Assembly (NCBI RefSeq): GCF_032925565.1
Contig: NZ_CP136708.1
Coordinates: 620,001 to 684,000 of the forward strand
Direction of reading: 5' to 3'
DNA length: 64,000 nucleotides
Source: Alteromonas sp. CI.11.F.A3
Lineage (GTDB): Bacteria; Pseudomonadota; Gammaproteobacteria; Enterobacterales; Alteromonadaceae
Shown here: positions 17,132 to 27,008 of the stretch, in pieces
Layout of the letters: each line of letters begins with the position of its first letter
How positions within the stretch are numbered: position 1 is the first letter of the stretch
Made by a program: the position numbers and the translations under genes
The notes under the pieces: model-generated
Databases searched by the model: none
What the model was told of the DNA's origin: nothing
What the model saw: only the letters and a program-made list of their open reading frames with translations

Positions 17132-17349
17132 TCTGCTGGTTCCCAACGTTATTTTGTTTTTAAATTTACTCTCGTTGTAAGCGCAGCTACCGCTGTAATA
17201 GCTCGGTGCGCTCAATTATTGAGGTACATATTATTGATAAAATGACTCAATACAGAAATATGAGAATAGCTTAATTTTACAGCTTTGCACTAGATGTATT
17301 TTTGTCCGTAACAGTTTCAAAGCGTTATAGTTAATATTTAAGCCTAAAA

Positions 17350-17380
17350 TTGACAAATTACGAATGCTTTTTTGTACAAT
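17350..17380 (+). promoter_or_regulatory. Possible sigma-70 promoter of the MarC-family gene
   Basis: TTGACA (17350-17355) and TACAAT (17375-17380) are good hexamers, but the 19-bp spacer is longer than the preferred 17. They lie about 70 bp before the start codon. Motif match only. Confidence 0.35.
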
Positions 17381-17452
17381 GCAGAAAATGGTATTATAAA
17401 AAATATTCTTGCTGTCGGTTATCACCAGCAAGCTATTGGAGAATAGGAAAAA

Positions 17453-18055
17453 ATGGATACTTGGTCAGCAGCCGTCATGTTATTCTTGATCATGGATCCT
17501 CTTGGCAATTTGCCTGTGTTCATGTCGGTTTTAAAGTCGATAGAACCCCGAAGACGGCAAATGATTCTTATCAGAGAGTTGCTGTTTGCATTAGGAATTT
17601 TGTTTTTATTCCTATTTAGTGGTCAGTCGGTGTTAAATTTCCTCAATGTTGAACAAGAAACGGTCAGCATTGCTGGGGGTATTATCTTATTTTTGATTGC
17701 GCTTAAAATGATTTTTCCGTCAGCAGGTAACCCTAGTGGGCTTGCCGTTGGCGAAGAGCCATTTTTGGTGCCGCTGGCTATACCAATGATTGCAGGGCCC
17801 TCAACATTAGCGGCGCTCATTCTTCTGGCAAACCAAAACCCAGATCGTATGTCTGACTGGGCACTCGCGCTTGGCGCCTCATGGTTGATAAGTGCAGTAA
17901 TTTTGATGTTTTCAAATGTGTTTCATAAGCTATTAGGTGAACGTGGCCTTATTGCTATGGAACGACTTATGGGGATGATCCTCGTCATGATAGCCATTCA
18001 AATGCTTCTTGATGGTGCTACTCAATACTTTATGCATGCCACCGGAGCTAATTAA
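17453..18055 (+). CDS. yhgN: MarC/YhgN family integral membrane protein
   Basis: A 200-residue inner-membrane protein with six likely membrane spans and the family start LIMDPLGNLPVFMSVLK, plus PLAIPMIAGPSTLA in the middle. It resembles E. coli YhgN; the family is often annotated as NAAT transporters, but transport function is unproven. GGAG lies ten bases before the ATG. The stop overlaps the start of the next gene by one base. Confidence 0.88.
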   Translation: MDTWSAAVMLFLIMDPLGNLPVFMSVLKSIEPRRRQMILIRELLFALGILFLFLFSGQSVLNFLNVEQETVSIAGGIILFLIALKMIFPSAGNPSGLAVGEEPFLVPLAIPMIAGPSTLAALILLANQNPDRMSDWALALGASWLISAVILMFSNVFHKLLGERGLIAMERLMGMILVMIAIQMLLDGATQYFMHATGAN

Positions 18056-18636
18056 TGGCAAAGCAAAAACTTAATACATTTGGGCGTGTGCGCGCGCTTG
18101 AAGGATTCAAAGCGGTTGCCTTTAGTGCAGCTTTGCTTGAGAGAATGATCCCTAATTACGAGCTGTTCTGTGAAGTTACCGAATTCGGTGACAAAGAAGG
18201 TATTCGTAACTGTCTCAATCTTGTATGGGAGTCGGTAAAAGCACCTAAAAGTAAGTTCAATCTTGCAGTACAGCTTGAAAAAGTGGAAGTGGCGACGCCC
18301 GATACTAGCGACTTTGATACCTACGGTGTGTATCCTGCTATTGATGCCGCAATTGGGTTGGCCGCTGTGCTTAATCTTATTGCAGGCGACGACCCACAAG
18401 GCGCGGTGGTTGTTAGCAAGCTTTCTCAAGGTAGCGTAGAAGCTTACTTGTTAGAAAGTGGCGAAGCCGATGATGAAACCGTAAAAGAGCACCCACTAAT
18501 GGTGTTTGAAGTAGCAGTGCAAGAAGCGTTGCTTGACTGTGTGGAAGCTGGAAAGTCTCCTGCTAGCACGGCTGATGCGCTAAAAGCGATTGCGCTAGAA
18601 GAAGGTATTTCGAATATCGGTCTCGATTTGGCTTAA
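18055..18636 (+). CDS. YjaG family protein (DUF416)
   Basis: A 193-residue soluble, acidic protein of the YjaG/DUF416 family: characteristic FSAALLERMIPNYELFCEV near residue 24, a central Val/Glu-rich region, and a C-terminal helix ending in LKAIALEEGISNIGL. Function is unknown in the family. Translational coupling with the upstream MarC-family gene (1-bp overlap) suggests co-expression. Confidence 0.85.
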   Translation: MAKQKLNTFGRVRALEGFKAVAFSAALLERMIPNYELFCEVTEFGDKEGIRNCLNLVWESVKAPKSKFNLAVQLEKVEVATPDTSDFDTYGVYPAIDAAIGLAAVLNLIAGDDPQGAVVVSKLSQGSVEAYLLESGEADDETVKEHPLMVFEVAVQEALLDCVEAGKSPASTADALKAIALEEGISNIGLDLA

Positions 18637-18685
18637 TGTTCTCGTAGTGAGGGCTTAACGCATTTTTCGAGTGACACGGGGTTTA

Positions 18686-19354
18686 CTACACAGCCTTTAT
18701 CAAATAATAGCAAAGCGCCGATGTGCGCTTTTCTTTTATAATTTGCCAGTGCTCCGGCAGGGAAATAGGCGCTAGGTTCGCTTCGTGCTCTACGTATAAC
18801 ACCCCGTCATTTGACAATAAGTTATTAGTGGCAATAGCCGATAACGTTGGTGCTACTAACCCTTTGTTAAAAGGCGGATCGACAAACATAATATCGAAGC
18901 TTTTACCTGAAAAGGTAGGGAGTATTGCTAAGGCATCGCCCTGATGGACGCTAGCAGTTTGTGCATTATTAGCCGTCAACAACGCCAAATTCTTTTTCAA
19001 CTGTGCACTTGCCGATTTATCTAATTCAATAAAATCACAAGAAAGGGCATAGCGTGACAGCGCTTCTAGTCCCAAGCCCCCAGAGCCTGCAAATACATCT
19101 AAGCACTTTGCTTCATTCAAATAAGGCATAAGCCAATTGAATAAGGTTTCTTTATTTCGGTCGGTGGTGGGCCGTAAACCTTCTGCGTCGAGAACCGGTA
19201 ACTTTCTTCCCCGCCATTGACCGCTGATAATGCGAATATGTCCGCCTTTCGCTTTTGCGTGGGTAGAATGAGATTTTTTTGCAGTTGAAGATGCCCTGAG
19301 TGGGCGAGAAACTCGCTTCATAGTCGCTGACAATGGTATCATGGGGTTATTCAA
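18686..19354 (-). CDS. rsmD: 16S rRNA (guanine966-N2)-methyltransferase
   Basis: SAM-dependent methyltransferase acting on G966 of 16S rRNA. Motif I VFAGSGGLGLEALSR and catalytic FVDPPFNKGL are intact; IRIISGQWRGRKLPV at about residue 40 is the usual N-terminal RsmD stretch. The 222 residues include a basic N-terminal tail of about 35 residues; a later start is possible. It is divergent from ftsY with 54 bp between starts, the classical gammaproteobacterial arrangement. Confidence 0.95.
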   Translation of the reverse strand: MNNPMIPLSATMKRVSRPLRASSTAKKSHSTHAKAKGGHIRIISGQWRGRKLPVLDAEGLRPTTDRNKETLFNWLMPYLNEAKCLDVFAGSGGLGLEALSRYALSCDFIELDKSASAQLKKNLALLTANNAQTASVHQGDALAILPTFSGKSFDIMFVDPPFNKGLVAPTLSAIATNNLLSNDGVLYVEHEANLAPISLPEHWQIIKEKRTSALCYYLIKAV

Positions 19355-19408
19355 TATTCGGCAAGTGTAGCCGAAATTGCCCAGTATTTATAAGGATTTG
19401 TCTTAACA

Positions 19409-21085
19409 ATGTCGAAACTTTTTGGCTGGTTCGGTAAGAACAAAAAAGCAAATAAGCAAAAAGCACAGGAAAACCAAGATCAAAAGTCAGTTGATCAAAG
19501 CGCAGTTTTACCTGATGAATCACAAACTTCAGACGCCGAGCAGCCACATAGCACTGCCGAGCCAGTGGTCAATGACACTGCCGGTAGCGAGTTATCGGGA
19601 ACTGCCCAGAGCGAGCAAGCTGAAACTGCCCAGAGCGAGCAAGCTGAAACTGTCCAGAGCGAGCAAGCAGAAACTGCCAATAGCGTGCTACCCGAAACAG
19701 CCCAGAGCGTTTCAACAGACACATCTGAGAGCGATTCAGCAGAAAGCGCATCACCAGTGGCAGACGAGCCGGTGCCAGTATCTGTCGAGAAAGCAGACGC
19801 TACGCCAGTAAGTGTGGTACCAGACAAGTTAGATACAGTTGAAATAGCCGATGAAACAAATTCGCCAGCGTCAGTAACTGACAATGAAAATGCCGAAGAG
19901 TCACTTGAAGCGCCAGTTCAAGATCTTGAATCAAAAAAAGAAAGTGAAGCGCCTACTGTTGAACTTCCTACTCAAGCGGCTAGCGTTTTAGAAGCAGAAG
20001 CAGAAGCAGAAGCAGAAGCAGAAGCAGAAGCAGAAGCAGAAGCAGAAGCAGAAGCAGAAGCAGAAGCAGAAGCAGAAGCAGAAGCAGCCGAAGTCGTCAG
20101 CGAGCCTGAAGTTGAGACAACGCCAGCCCCGAAAGAGAAAAAATCACTATTCTCGCGCCTTAAAGAAAGCTTGTCTCGCACTAAAGCAAACTTAGGTAGC
20201 GGCCTAGTTAGCCTTTTCAAAGGCAAGGCAATTGATGATGAATTATACGAAGATTTAGAAACCCAATTATTGGTTGCTGATGTGGGAATGGATACCACGC
20301 AAAAAATCATTACCCACTTAACGGATAGTGCAAGCCGTAAAGATCTTAAAGACGCAGAGGCCTTGCTAGATATTTTGAAACAGCAAATGGCGGGCATGCT
20401 CTCAAAGGTTAATGAACCACTGAGCGATGCCATTAACGCTCACAATAGCGAAGAAGGTCCCTTCGTTATTCTCATGGTTGGCGTAAATGGGGTAGGTAAA
20501 ACTACCACCATCGGTAAATTGGCTAAACAGTTTCAACAGCAAGGCAAAAAAGTGATGCTGGCAGCGGGTGATACCTTTAGGGCTGCTGCTGTAGAGCAAT
20601 TGCAGGTATGGGGTGAGCGAAACAGCATTCCGGTTATTGCACAGCATACGGGTGCGGACAGTGCGTCAGTACTTTACGATGCGCTAGAAGCAGCAAAATC
20701 CCGTAAAACAGATATTCTTATCGCGGATACCGCAGGTCGTTTGCAGAATAAAGACAACTTGATGGAAGAGCTTAAGAAAGTGGTTCGCGTGATGAAAAAG
20801 CTGAACCCTAACGCCCCTCACGAAGTCATGCTTACCCTCGATGCGGGTACAGGGCAAAATGCTATTAGCCAAGCGAAGTTATTCAATCAGGCGGTTGGCT
20901 TAACCGGTATTACCCTTACTAAACTAGACGGTACCGCAAAAGGTGGTGTTATCTTCTCAATTGCCGATAAATTTGGTATACCTATCAGATATATAGGCGT
21001 TGGTGAAGGCATTGATGACTTACGCCAGTTCGACGGCCAAGAATTTATTGATGCGCTATTCAGTGAAATTGATAGCGGCGAGTAG
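19409..21085 (+). CDS. ftsY: Signal recognition particle receptor FtsY
   Basis: Membrane-associated GTPase that receives SRP-ribosome complexes. The NG domain begins near residue 245; the P-loop GVNGVGKTT is at about 358-366, followed by DTFRAAAVEQL, DTAGR and TKLDGTAKGG, all normal. The N-terminal acidic A domain is long (about 240 residues) and repetitive: it holds 8-residue repeats with core SEQAET and a run of sixteen Glu-Ala dipeptides encoded by a pure hexanucleotide repeat. At 558 residues it exceeds E. coli FtsY (497). It heads ftsY-ftsE-ftsX. Confidence 0.97.
   Translation: MSKLFGWFGKNKKANKQKAQENQDQKSVDQSAVLPDESQTSDAEQPHSTAEPVVNDTAGSELSGTAQSEQAETAQSEQAETVQSEQAETANSVLPETAQSVSTDTSESDSAESASPVADEPVPVSVEKADATPVSVVPDKLDTVEIADETNSPASVTDNENAEESLEAPVQDLESKKESEAPTVELPTQAASVLEAEAEAEAEAEAEAEAEAEAEAEAEAEAEAEAAEVVSEPEVETTPAPKEKKSLFSRLKESLSRTKANLGSGLVSLFKGKAIDDELYEDLETQLLVADVGMDTTQKIITHLTDSASRKDLKDAEALLDILKQQMAGMLSKVNEPLSDAINAHNSEEGPFVILMVGVNGVGKTTTIGKLAKQFQQQGKKVMLAAGDTFRAAAVEQLQVWGERNSIPVIAQHTGADSASVLYDALEAAKSRKTDILIADTAGRLQNKDNLMEELKKVVRVMKKLNPNAPHEVMLTLDAGTGQNAISQAKLFNQAVGLTGITLTKLDGTAKGGVIFSIADKFGIPIRYIGVGEGIDDLRQFDGQEFIDALFSEIDSGE
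19580..19747 (+). repeat. 24-bp tandem repeats in the ftsY acidic domain
   Basis: Seven 24-bp units; units at 19604-19627 and 19628-19651 are identical and 19652-19675 differs at two bases, while flanking units are more diverged. The unit core is CAGAGCGAGCAAGC. All keep the reading frame and encode Gln/Ser/Glu/Ala/Thr-rich octapeptides. Confidence 0.85.
19991..20086 (+). repeat. (GAAGCA)16 microsatellite in ftsY
   Basis: Sixteen uninterrupted copies of GAAGCA, 96 bp, encoding (Glu-Ala)16 within the acidic domain. The purity across sixteen codon pairs, despite alternative Glu and Ala codons, points to recent slippage expansion rather than selection on protein sequence alone. Confidence 0.97.
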
Positions 21086-21131
21086 ACAGCATTAATAGCT
21101 AATGACGAGAATAGGGTAGTAGGGAACATGC

Positions 21132-21821
21132 ATGATAAAGTTTGAGCAAGTAAGCAAAACCTACCCCGGCGGACAACGGGCGCTGAGTAAAGTCGACTTT
21201 CACATTGCCCCTGGAGAAATGGCTTTTCTTACTGGCCACTCTGGCGCTGGTAAAAGTACGCTGCTTAAACTTATCAGTATTATGGAACGCCCCACGGTAG
21301 GTCGTGTATTGATTAACGGTCATGATCTAAATGCTATTAGCCGAAGAGATATTGCCTACATCCGTCGCGATATAGGCATGATTTTTCAAAGTCATCAATT
21401 GTTGATGGACAAGTCGGTTTTCGACAACGTGGCGTTACCACTTGTGATAGAAGGGTACACTCACAAGGAAATTGGCAAACGTGTCGATGCTGCACTGGAA
21501 ATGGTAGGGCTACGAGATAAAAGCCGTAATTTACCCATTATGTTATCAGGCGGCGAACAACAGCGGGTTGGTATAGCCCGCGCTGTAGTGAATAAGCCTC
21601 CCTTACTTCTTGCCGATGAGCCTACCGGAAACCTCGACCCTAAGCTTTCTATGGAAATTATTCGCTTGTTTGAAGATTTCAACCAAGCCGGTGTATCTGT
21701 GTTCATCGCTACCCATGATTTAGGGCTAATTGCTCGAATGAAATATCGCACACTGACGTTGAAAGACGGCCAGATGATTACCGACGGGCTAACCGATGAC
21801 TTAAATGGGAACTGGCAATGA
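21132..21821 (+). CDS. ftsE: Cell division ATP-binding protein FtsE
   Basis: ATPase of the FtsEX complex, which controls septal peptidoglycan hydrolases. 229 residues with P-loop GHSGAGKST, signature [14 protein letters not shown] and Walker [13 protein letters not shown]. It follows ftsY by 46 bp and overlaps ftsX by four bases (ATGA). Confidence 0.97.
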   Translation: MIKFEQVSKTYPGGQRALSKVDFHIAPGEMAFLTGHSGAGKSTLLKLISIMERPTVGRVLINGHDLNAISRRDIAYIRRDIGMIFQSHQLLMDKSVFDNVALPLVIEGYTHKEIGKRVDAALEMVGLRDKSRNLPIMLSGGEQQRVGIARAVVNKPPLLLADEPTGNLDPKLSMEIIRLFEDFNQAGVSVFIATHDLGLIARMKYRTLTLKDGQMITDGLTDDLNGNWQ

Positions 21822-22798
21822 GTATTCTATTTAAAGGTAGAAGCCAAGGCGCGTCGTCTAGGAAAGTAGGGTTTGTGCAATCTATTGTGATGTTCTTCGT
21901 AAGCCATGTTAGGCAAGCCCTTTCAAGCTTAGGTGAATTATGGCGCCAGCCTGCTGCTTCACTGATGACCATTGGCGTGTTGGGCTTAAGTATTACCCTT
22001 CCTAGCACGCTTTATATTATGGTTAAAAATACCGAGAAAATTACCGCTGGGTGGGAACAAGCCTCAGAGATATCCCTGTTTCTGAAACCGAATATTTCAG
22101 CCGCTAATTCGCAGCAATTGGTTGCTAGGTTAAATACATGGGAAGAAATTGATTCTGTGGTGTTTATACCTGCAGATGATGCGTTAAAAGAGTTTCAGCA
22201 TTTATCAGGGTTAGGCGATGCGATTGCGTATTTGCAAAGTAACCCGCTACCCGATGTTGTGTTAGTGACACCCATAGATAAGCATGCCACGCCGAATGCC
22301 GCTAAAACGCTACTTGATAAGCTAAAGCAGCAGCGTGAGGTTGATATAGGTAAGTTAGATATAGAATGGTTAGAGCGCTTGTATGCAGTTATTGATATTG
22401 CCAGCGACCTTGTCACCTTTATTGGTATTCTATTGTTCTTCGCTGTGGTGCTGATTATTGGCAACACTATTCGACTGAACATTCTTAATAAGCACGATGA
22501 AATAGTCGTAATGAAGCTAGTAGGGGCAACCGATGCCTTTATTCACCGTCCATTTCTATATACCGGTTTTTGGTACGGCTTACTAGGCGGGCTAATGGCA
22601 TGGTTTGCCGTCATCATTATTCTATGGTGGATGGATAGCAGTATTGAGACCTTTGCCGCCATGTATCAAAAAGACTTTAATATCACAGGCCTGACAGGTA
22701 CAGCGTTATTAACGATGCTGGGGCTATCTATTACATTAGGGTTGCTGGGCTCGCTTATTTCAGTGCAACGCCATGTAAGACAAATTGAACCAAAATAA
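21818..22798 (+). CDS. ftsX: Cell division protein FtsX
   Basis: Membrane partner of FtsE, 326 residues, with a cytoplasmic N-terminal tail, a membrane span near residue 50, an extracytoplasmic domain (about 75-190) and three C-terminal spans, the usual FtsX topology. Conserved pieces include [17 protein letters not shown] and [19 protein letters not shown]. In many gammaproteobacteria rpoH follows directly; here two minus-strand genes intervene. Confidence 0.95.
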   Translation: MSILFKGRSQGASSRKVGFVQSIVMFFVSHVRQALSSLGELWRQPAASLMTIGVLGLSITLPSTLYIMVKNTEKITAGWEQASEISLFLKPNISAANSQQLVARLNTWEEIDSVVFIPADDALKEFQHLSGLGDAIAYLQSNPLPDVVLVTPIDKHATPNAAKTLLDKLKQQREVDIGKLDIEWLERLYAVIDIASDLVTFIGILLFFAVVLIIGNTIRLNILNKHDEIVVMKLVGATDAFIHRPFLYTGFWYGLLGGLMAWFAVIIILWWMDSSIETFAAMYQKDFNITGLTGTALLTMLGLSITLGLLGSLISVQRHVRQIEPK

Positions 22799-22828
22799 GC
22801 GTTATCTTACTGACTAGCTTTGATAGGC

Positions 22829-24070
22829 CTAGCTTTGAACGGGAGCGCGTGGGAAGTGCGTAGAAATAGCGCTTCTCACACCGTTACCCCACACAATCGC
22901 TTGGTTATAAAGGATATGAAGCTGCTTTTGGTCAATATCTAATACTTTTGCCTGTTTAATCACGTTCATCCACAGCGCACCTTCAAAAGCGCGAACTAGG
23001 CTCATGTAACTGTTGAATTCAGGCGTCTTGCCTAAGATAGCGTCATTTAAGTCTTCTGATAGCGGGAGTTGTTTAAGCACATCTTCTATGGACTGATCTA
23101 ATAACGCATCTAATAACGAAAACAACCCTACTAAAAAGCCGATAGGTGGGTTCGCTTTTAAGCCACGCTTGGCCGACAACAAATCGAAAAACTTGGCCCT
23201 AACCAAAGACATATGAATAATCTCTAACGGCTTATCATCACCTAAATTAGTAAGGCTAAGTAGCGCGATAAATTTCTTTACCTCTACTTCACCCATATAA
23301 TTAAGGGCGTGTTTCAGTGAGGTTATTTTGTGGCGCTTATTAATCAATGGGTTATTGATAAATTTAAGCAATAGGTAGCTTAGTGCGGCATCACGCTCAA
23401 CAATTTGGCTAACTCTATCAATATCAAAACTATCGTTTGAACACTCGCCAATAAGGTCGACAATATTCATTTTCGACGCAGGTAATTGACGCAGTATGCG
23501 TGCTTCTGGCTGGGCAAAGAAATAGCCTTGGAACAAATCAAACCCAAGGTCCACACTGGTCGCAAATTGATCTTGTGTATCTACTTGTTCGGCTACGAGT
23601 TTAACGTTGGCATCTAGGTATCTTGGAATATTCTTCTCTATGTTTTCGAAACGAATTTGCGAGAGATCTACTTTTACGATATCAACAAGGGGCAGAATTT
23701 CATGCTTAGCACTAAGCATCATAGGATCGTCAATAGCAATACGAAAGCCAAGGCGCTTTATGTGCTGGCAAGCTTCTAACAAGCCCGTTTGAGCAAAAGG
23801 GTTATCAGCCAATTCAACCACAACCGACTCTGGGTTCAGTGTGGTAGGGAAGCGAGAAATAATGGTTTCAGATGAAAAGTTAATAAAAGAGGTCTTTTCA
23901 CCGCTAATATCATCTAGCCCTAGTGGATGAAAGTGTTCAGAAATATATTGCGCTTTTTCAGGAGAATGCTCGGGGTACGCGCCAGCCTTGCCATCTCGAA
24001 ACAAAAGTTCGTAAGCAAATACATCCTTTGTTTTATCCAAAATCGGTTGGCGAGCGATAAACGCGAACAT
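22829..24070 (-). CDS. EAL-HDOD protein, YuxH family (paralogue 1)
   Basis: A 413-residue cytoplasmic protein with an N-terminal EAL-like domain (about 1-190) and a C-terminal HDOD domain (about 200-400). EAL-site residues: Glu in YELLFR, Asn in FINFS, IAIDDP, Lys in VKVDL, VAEQVDT (Asp where the usual motif has Glu) and FQGYFFAQP. The DDFGTG loop is degenerate. The HDOD part contains LKFINNPLINKRHKITSLKHAL, shared almost exactly with the next paralogue. By analogy with CdgJ of Vibrio it may affect motility or c-di-GMP signalling, but activity cannot be deduced. Confidence 0.85.
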   Translation of the reverse strand: MFAFIARQPILDKTKDVFAYELLFRDGKAGAYPEHSPEKAQYISEHFHPLGLDDISGEKTSFINFSSETIISRFPTTLNPESVVVELADNPFAQTGLLEACQHIKRLGFRIAIDDPMMLSAKHEILPLVDIVKVDLSQIRFENIEKNIPRYLDANVKLVAEQVDTQDQFATSVDLGFDLFQGYFFAQPEARILRQLPASKMNIVDLIGECSNDSFDIDRVSQIVERDAALSYLLLKFINNPLINKRHKITSLKHALNYMGEVEVKKFIALLSLTNLGDDKPLEIIHMSLVRAKFFDLLSAKRGLKANPPIGFLVGLFSLLDALLDQSIEDVLKQLPLSEDLNDAILGKTPEFNSYMSLVRAFEGALWMNVIKQAKVLDIDQKQLHILYNQAIVWGNGVRSAISTHFPRAPVQS

Positions 24071-24209
24071 ACAAGTTCCCTACTAGCACGTTGAACAATC
24101 ATCAACGAATATTACTGTAATTTACACCACCATAACATGCATTTACGAAAATCGCGTTAATTTGCGCATTACATTTTGCAAGTCGTATTAATGAACGTAC
24201 ATTCTTGAA

Positions 24210-25439
24210 TTACTTTTTCTCTACCTGCGCTGAAACATGTACGTGGTGGGCCCATTTCATCGCTTCATTATAGTAACCATGAAGCAGAGTTTGCTGAATT
24301 TTGTATTTACCGGAAAATTTCTTAATACCTGCCCAGTTCGCCCTTTCAAAATACTTCGCCAAGGTAAGACAGTCTTTCAATACGCCAGGCTCACCACAAA
24401 GCGCATCTTTTACATTATCGCTAATAGGTACCTTGCTAACCAATTCGTCGATATGTTGTTCCATCATGGCATCAAGCATAGACAAAAGACCGGTTAAAAA
24501 GCCGGTAAGTGGATTTTCTCGTTCTTTAAAAGAGATAAACACAAGCTCACAAAATTTTGCCCGCACAAGAGCCATCTGCATCAATTCTTGAGGCTGGCCG
24601 TCATTCAGATTAGCCAATGCAAGCAACGCGATAAACTTCTTAACTTCAACTTCGCCCATAAAGTTAAGCGCATGCTTGAGGGATGTAATTTTATTTCGCT
24701 TATTAATAAGCGGATTATTGATGAAGCGTAATAGCAAATAGGTGAGGGAAGGATCGCGCTCAATAATGCGATTCACTTCATCAAAATTTAGCTTGGGTTG
24801 GCTACTTAATGTAAGTAGCTCCATCATGGTAAGCGCGCTAGGGCCTAATTTACGATGACGAACAATTTCTGGTTTAGCTAGGAAGTAACCTTGAAAATAG
24901 TCGAAGCCCATTTCCTTAAACTTGTGAAACTCTTCGTAGGTTTCAATTTTTTCGGCCACAAGATCGATGTTGTGCGATTTGAAGCGTTTAATTAATGAAG
25001 GAATAGTGTCGTGAGCAATTTCAGTAATGTCTATTTTAACGATACTGGTAAAAGGAACGAAAGCGTCCCACTTCTCTTCCATATCATAATCATCAAGTGC
25101 AATGGGGTAACCTAACCCTCGAATATGTTTGCACGCGGCAATAAGTGCATCATCTACCTCAACGGTTTCAACAATTTCAATAACCACTTTGCTAGCATCT
25201 AACGAGGTAGGGAATCGGTACATCAAGGTATCGCGGTGGAAATTAATGAATGCTTTTTTATCACCTGTTATTTCTTCAATACCTAAGCTTAAATGCGTAG
25301 ACGTTAAAATTTTTGAGGTGGCCTCATCGGGCGGAATATCTGGAAAGCAATTGTCTTCCCCTATTCGAAAAAGTAATTCGTAAGCGTAAACGTTCCTATT
25401 TACGTCGAATATGGGTTGTCTTGCTACGTATGCGAACAT
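24210..25439 (-). CDS. EAL-HDOD protein, YuxH family (paralogue 2)
   Basis: A 409-residue paralogue of its downstream neighbour, with the same EAL-like plus HDOD order. Its EAL part keeps YELLFR, INFHRD, VIEIVET, IALDDYD, VKIDIT, VAEKIET and FQGYFLAKP, so more canonical residues remain than in paralogue 1, but the loop after DD is not FGTG. The block from INNPLINKR through GEVEVKKFIALL is almost identical in the two. The 139-bp gap suggests one transcript. They arose by tandem duplication and lie on the strand opposite to ftsX and rpoH. Confidence 0.85.
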   Translation of the reverse strand: MFAYVARQPIFDVNRNVYAYELLFRIGEDNCFPDIPPDEATSKILTSTHLSLGIEEITGDKKAFINFHRDTLMYRFPTSLDASKVVIEIVETVEVDDALIAACKHIRGLGYPIALDDYDMEEKWDAFVPFTSIVKIDITEIAHDTIPSLIKRFKSHNIDLVAEKIETYEEFHKFKEMGFDYFQGYFLAKPEIVRHRKLGPSALTMMELLTLSSQPKLNFDEVNRIIERDPSLTYLLLRFINNPLINKRNKITSLKHALNFMGEVEVKKFIALLALANLNDGQPQELMQMALVRAKFCELVFISFKERENPLTGFLTGLLSMLDAMMEQHIDELVSKVPISDNVKDALCGEPGVLKDCLTLAKYFERANWAGIKKFSGKYKIQQTLLHGYYNEAMKWAHHVHVSAQVEKK

Positions 25440-26038
25440 CGAGTGCCTCTTTGCTCTCGCCGCGTAAAAACGCGATTGAAGTCGTTAAAATGAAAATTTT
25501 ATTATTATTTTATTATTTAATTTTTTTATTATAGTGCCGAGCGCTTTTAAGGCATAAATTTTATATCTTATTGTAAGTAAAAAAGCGATGCTAGCAATCG
25601 AAAAATTGTAAGAGTCTGCGTATTAAAGAGCGGCTAAAATAGTTTTGTTGATACATGACAAGAATACGACCGAATTTAAGTTTGATATAACTTTTTGAAA
25701 GATGAATGGCATGTTTTATATACATTTTGAATGTATAATAGGCATATATCGTGAATATCTGCTTCGATAAGCTGTTTCCTCTGGAGTAGCACTTATTTTT
25801 CTTCGAAGCTTTCGGTGATATTTATTGAGCGTTGTAGCGTAATCATAACTTCGTTTTACAATGCTTAAGTGATTTGGAAAGAGATAGACACTAATTGAAC
25901 TGTTTTTTGCAATTGTGGTCTTGATCTTTAGAAGATGGATACTACATACCAATAACTGGTTTAGTTTCTCATCGCAATTAAGTCTCGCGCGGCTGATGTT
26001 ACTTTGCTAATATCAAGTTGCAAAGAATGAGGTGAATA
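25440..26038. other. 600-bp intergenic region upstream of rpoH
   Basis: The left end (25494-25540) is an almost pure A/T tract that could be an UP element for the minus-strand EAL-HDOD genes. The rest probably carries rpoH promoters and a long 5' leader. A weak sigma-E-like arrangement (GAACT followed 18 bp later by TCTTGA, near 25900-25930) is visible but poor. No RNA gene was recognised; a 78-codon minus-strand frame at 25716-25952 has no support. Confidence 0.4.
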
Positions 26039-26893
26039 ATGAGCAATAAATTGCAATCCCTAGCACTATCAGTTCCTCACAGCGGTAGCATTGAAGGCTA
26101 CGTACAAGCTGTAAGTCGTATTGATATGCTAACTGCAGAAGAAGAGCGCGCATTAGCGGTGCGTCTTCGTGAAGATGAAGATTTAGAAGCAGCACGTAAG
26201 CTGGTTATGTCTCATCTACGCTTTGTTGTGCATATTGCAAAATCTTATTCTGGATATGGTTTGCCACAAGCTGATCTTATCCAAGAAGGTAATATTGGTT
26301 TAATGAAAGCGGTTAAGCGTTTCGACCCAACAGTGGGCGTTCGTTTGGTTTCTTTTGCCGTACATTGGATCAAAGCTGAAATTCATGAGTTCGTACTTAA
26401 GAACTGGCGTATTGTTAAAGTTGCTACTACAAAAGCGCAACGTAAATTGTTCTTCAACTTACGTAAAGCGAAAAAGCGTCTTGGTTGGTTTACCCACGAA
26501 GAAGTGCAAACGGTAGCCAGCGAGCTGGGTGTGAGTACGAAAGAAGTGCTTCAAATGGAAGCGCGAATGAGCAGCCAAGATCAAGCATTCGATCTTTCTG
26601 CTGACGAAGACGAAACGGGCAACTTTGCACCGGTTCAATTTCTTGAAGATAAATCAACTGATGTTGAAATGGACGTTATTAATAACGATTGGGATACTAA
26701 TGCGAGCAAGCGTTTGTACTCAGCCATTAAGACACTAGATGATAGAAGCCAAGATATTATCGAAACTCGTTGGTTGGCTGACAGCAAAATTACACTTCAA
26801 GATCTTGCTGATAAGTACGAAGTATCTGCTGAACGTGTTCGTCAAATTGAAAAGAACGCGATGAAAAAGCTTCAAGCTGCCATGGTCGCGTAA
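26039..26893 (+). CDS. rpoH: RNA polymerase heat-shock sigma factor (sigma-32)
   Basis: 284 residues, the E. coli length. Region 2 includes [38 protein letters not shown], the RpoH box is seen around [15 protein letters not shown], and region 4 ends in [26 protein letters not shown] lies upstream of the ATG. The first codons keep the character of E. coli rpoH ([10 protein letters not shown] versus MTDKMQSLAL), the region that forms its RNA thermosensor, so thermal control of translation is plausible. A likely target promoter lies before hslV in this window. Confidence 0.97.
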   Translation: MSNKLQSLALSVPHSGSIEGYVQAVSRIDMLTAEEERALAVRLREDEDLEAARKLVMSHLRFVVHIAKSYSGYGLPQADLIQEGNIGLMKAVKRFDPTVGVRLVSFAVHWIKAEIHEFVLKNWRIVKVATTKAQRKLFFNLRKAKKRLGWFTHEEVQTVASELGVSTKEVLQMEARMSSQDQAFDLSADEDETGNFAPVQFLEDKSTDVEMDVINNDWDTNASKRLYSAIKTLDDRSQDIIETRWLADSKITLQDLADKYEVSAERVRQIEKNAMKKLQAAMVA

Positions 26894-26922
26894 GTGAGCG
26901 CCTAAGCTAAGCAAACATAATT

Positions 26923-26950
26923 AAAAAAAGCGCCTATTGGCGCTTTTTTT
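26923..26950 (+). terminator. Terminator after rpoH
   Basis: AAAAAAAGCGCC-TATT-GGCGCTTTTTTT, a classical stem with flanking A and T runs, 30 bp after the rpoH stop. The A-run makes it potentially bidirectional with the convergent gene ending at 27009. Confidence 0.92.
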
Positions 26951-27008
26951 GTATTTTTTATATTTCATTTACGAAAGTAAAAAACAGCGAATAATATACC
27001 TTTGCTCG

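Noticed and set aside
19495..20433. Two minus-strand frames (129 and 153 codons) opposite ftsY
   Set aside because: They are antisense readings of the ftsY repeats; the Ala-Ser strings come from the microsatellite.
25895..25935. Sigma-E-type promoter before rpoH
   Set aside because: The -35-like GAACT and -10-like TCTTGA are poor matches; not enough to call.
25716..25952. 78-codon minus-strand frame before rpoH
   Set aside because: AT-rich, no ribosome site, no family character; probably part of the rpoH regulatory region.
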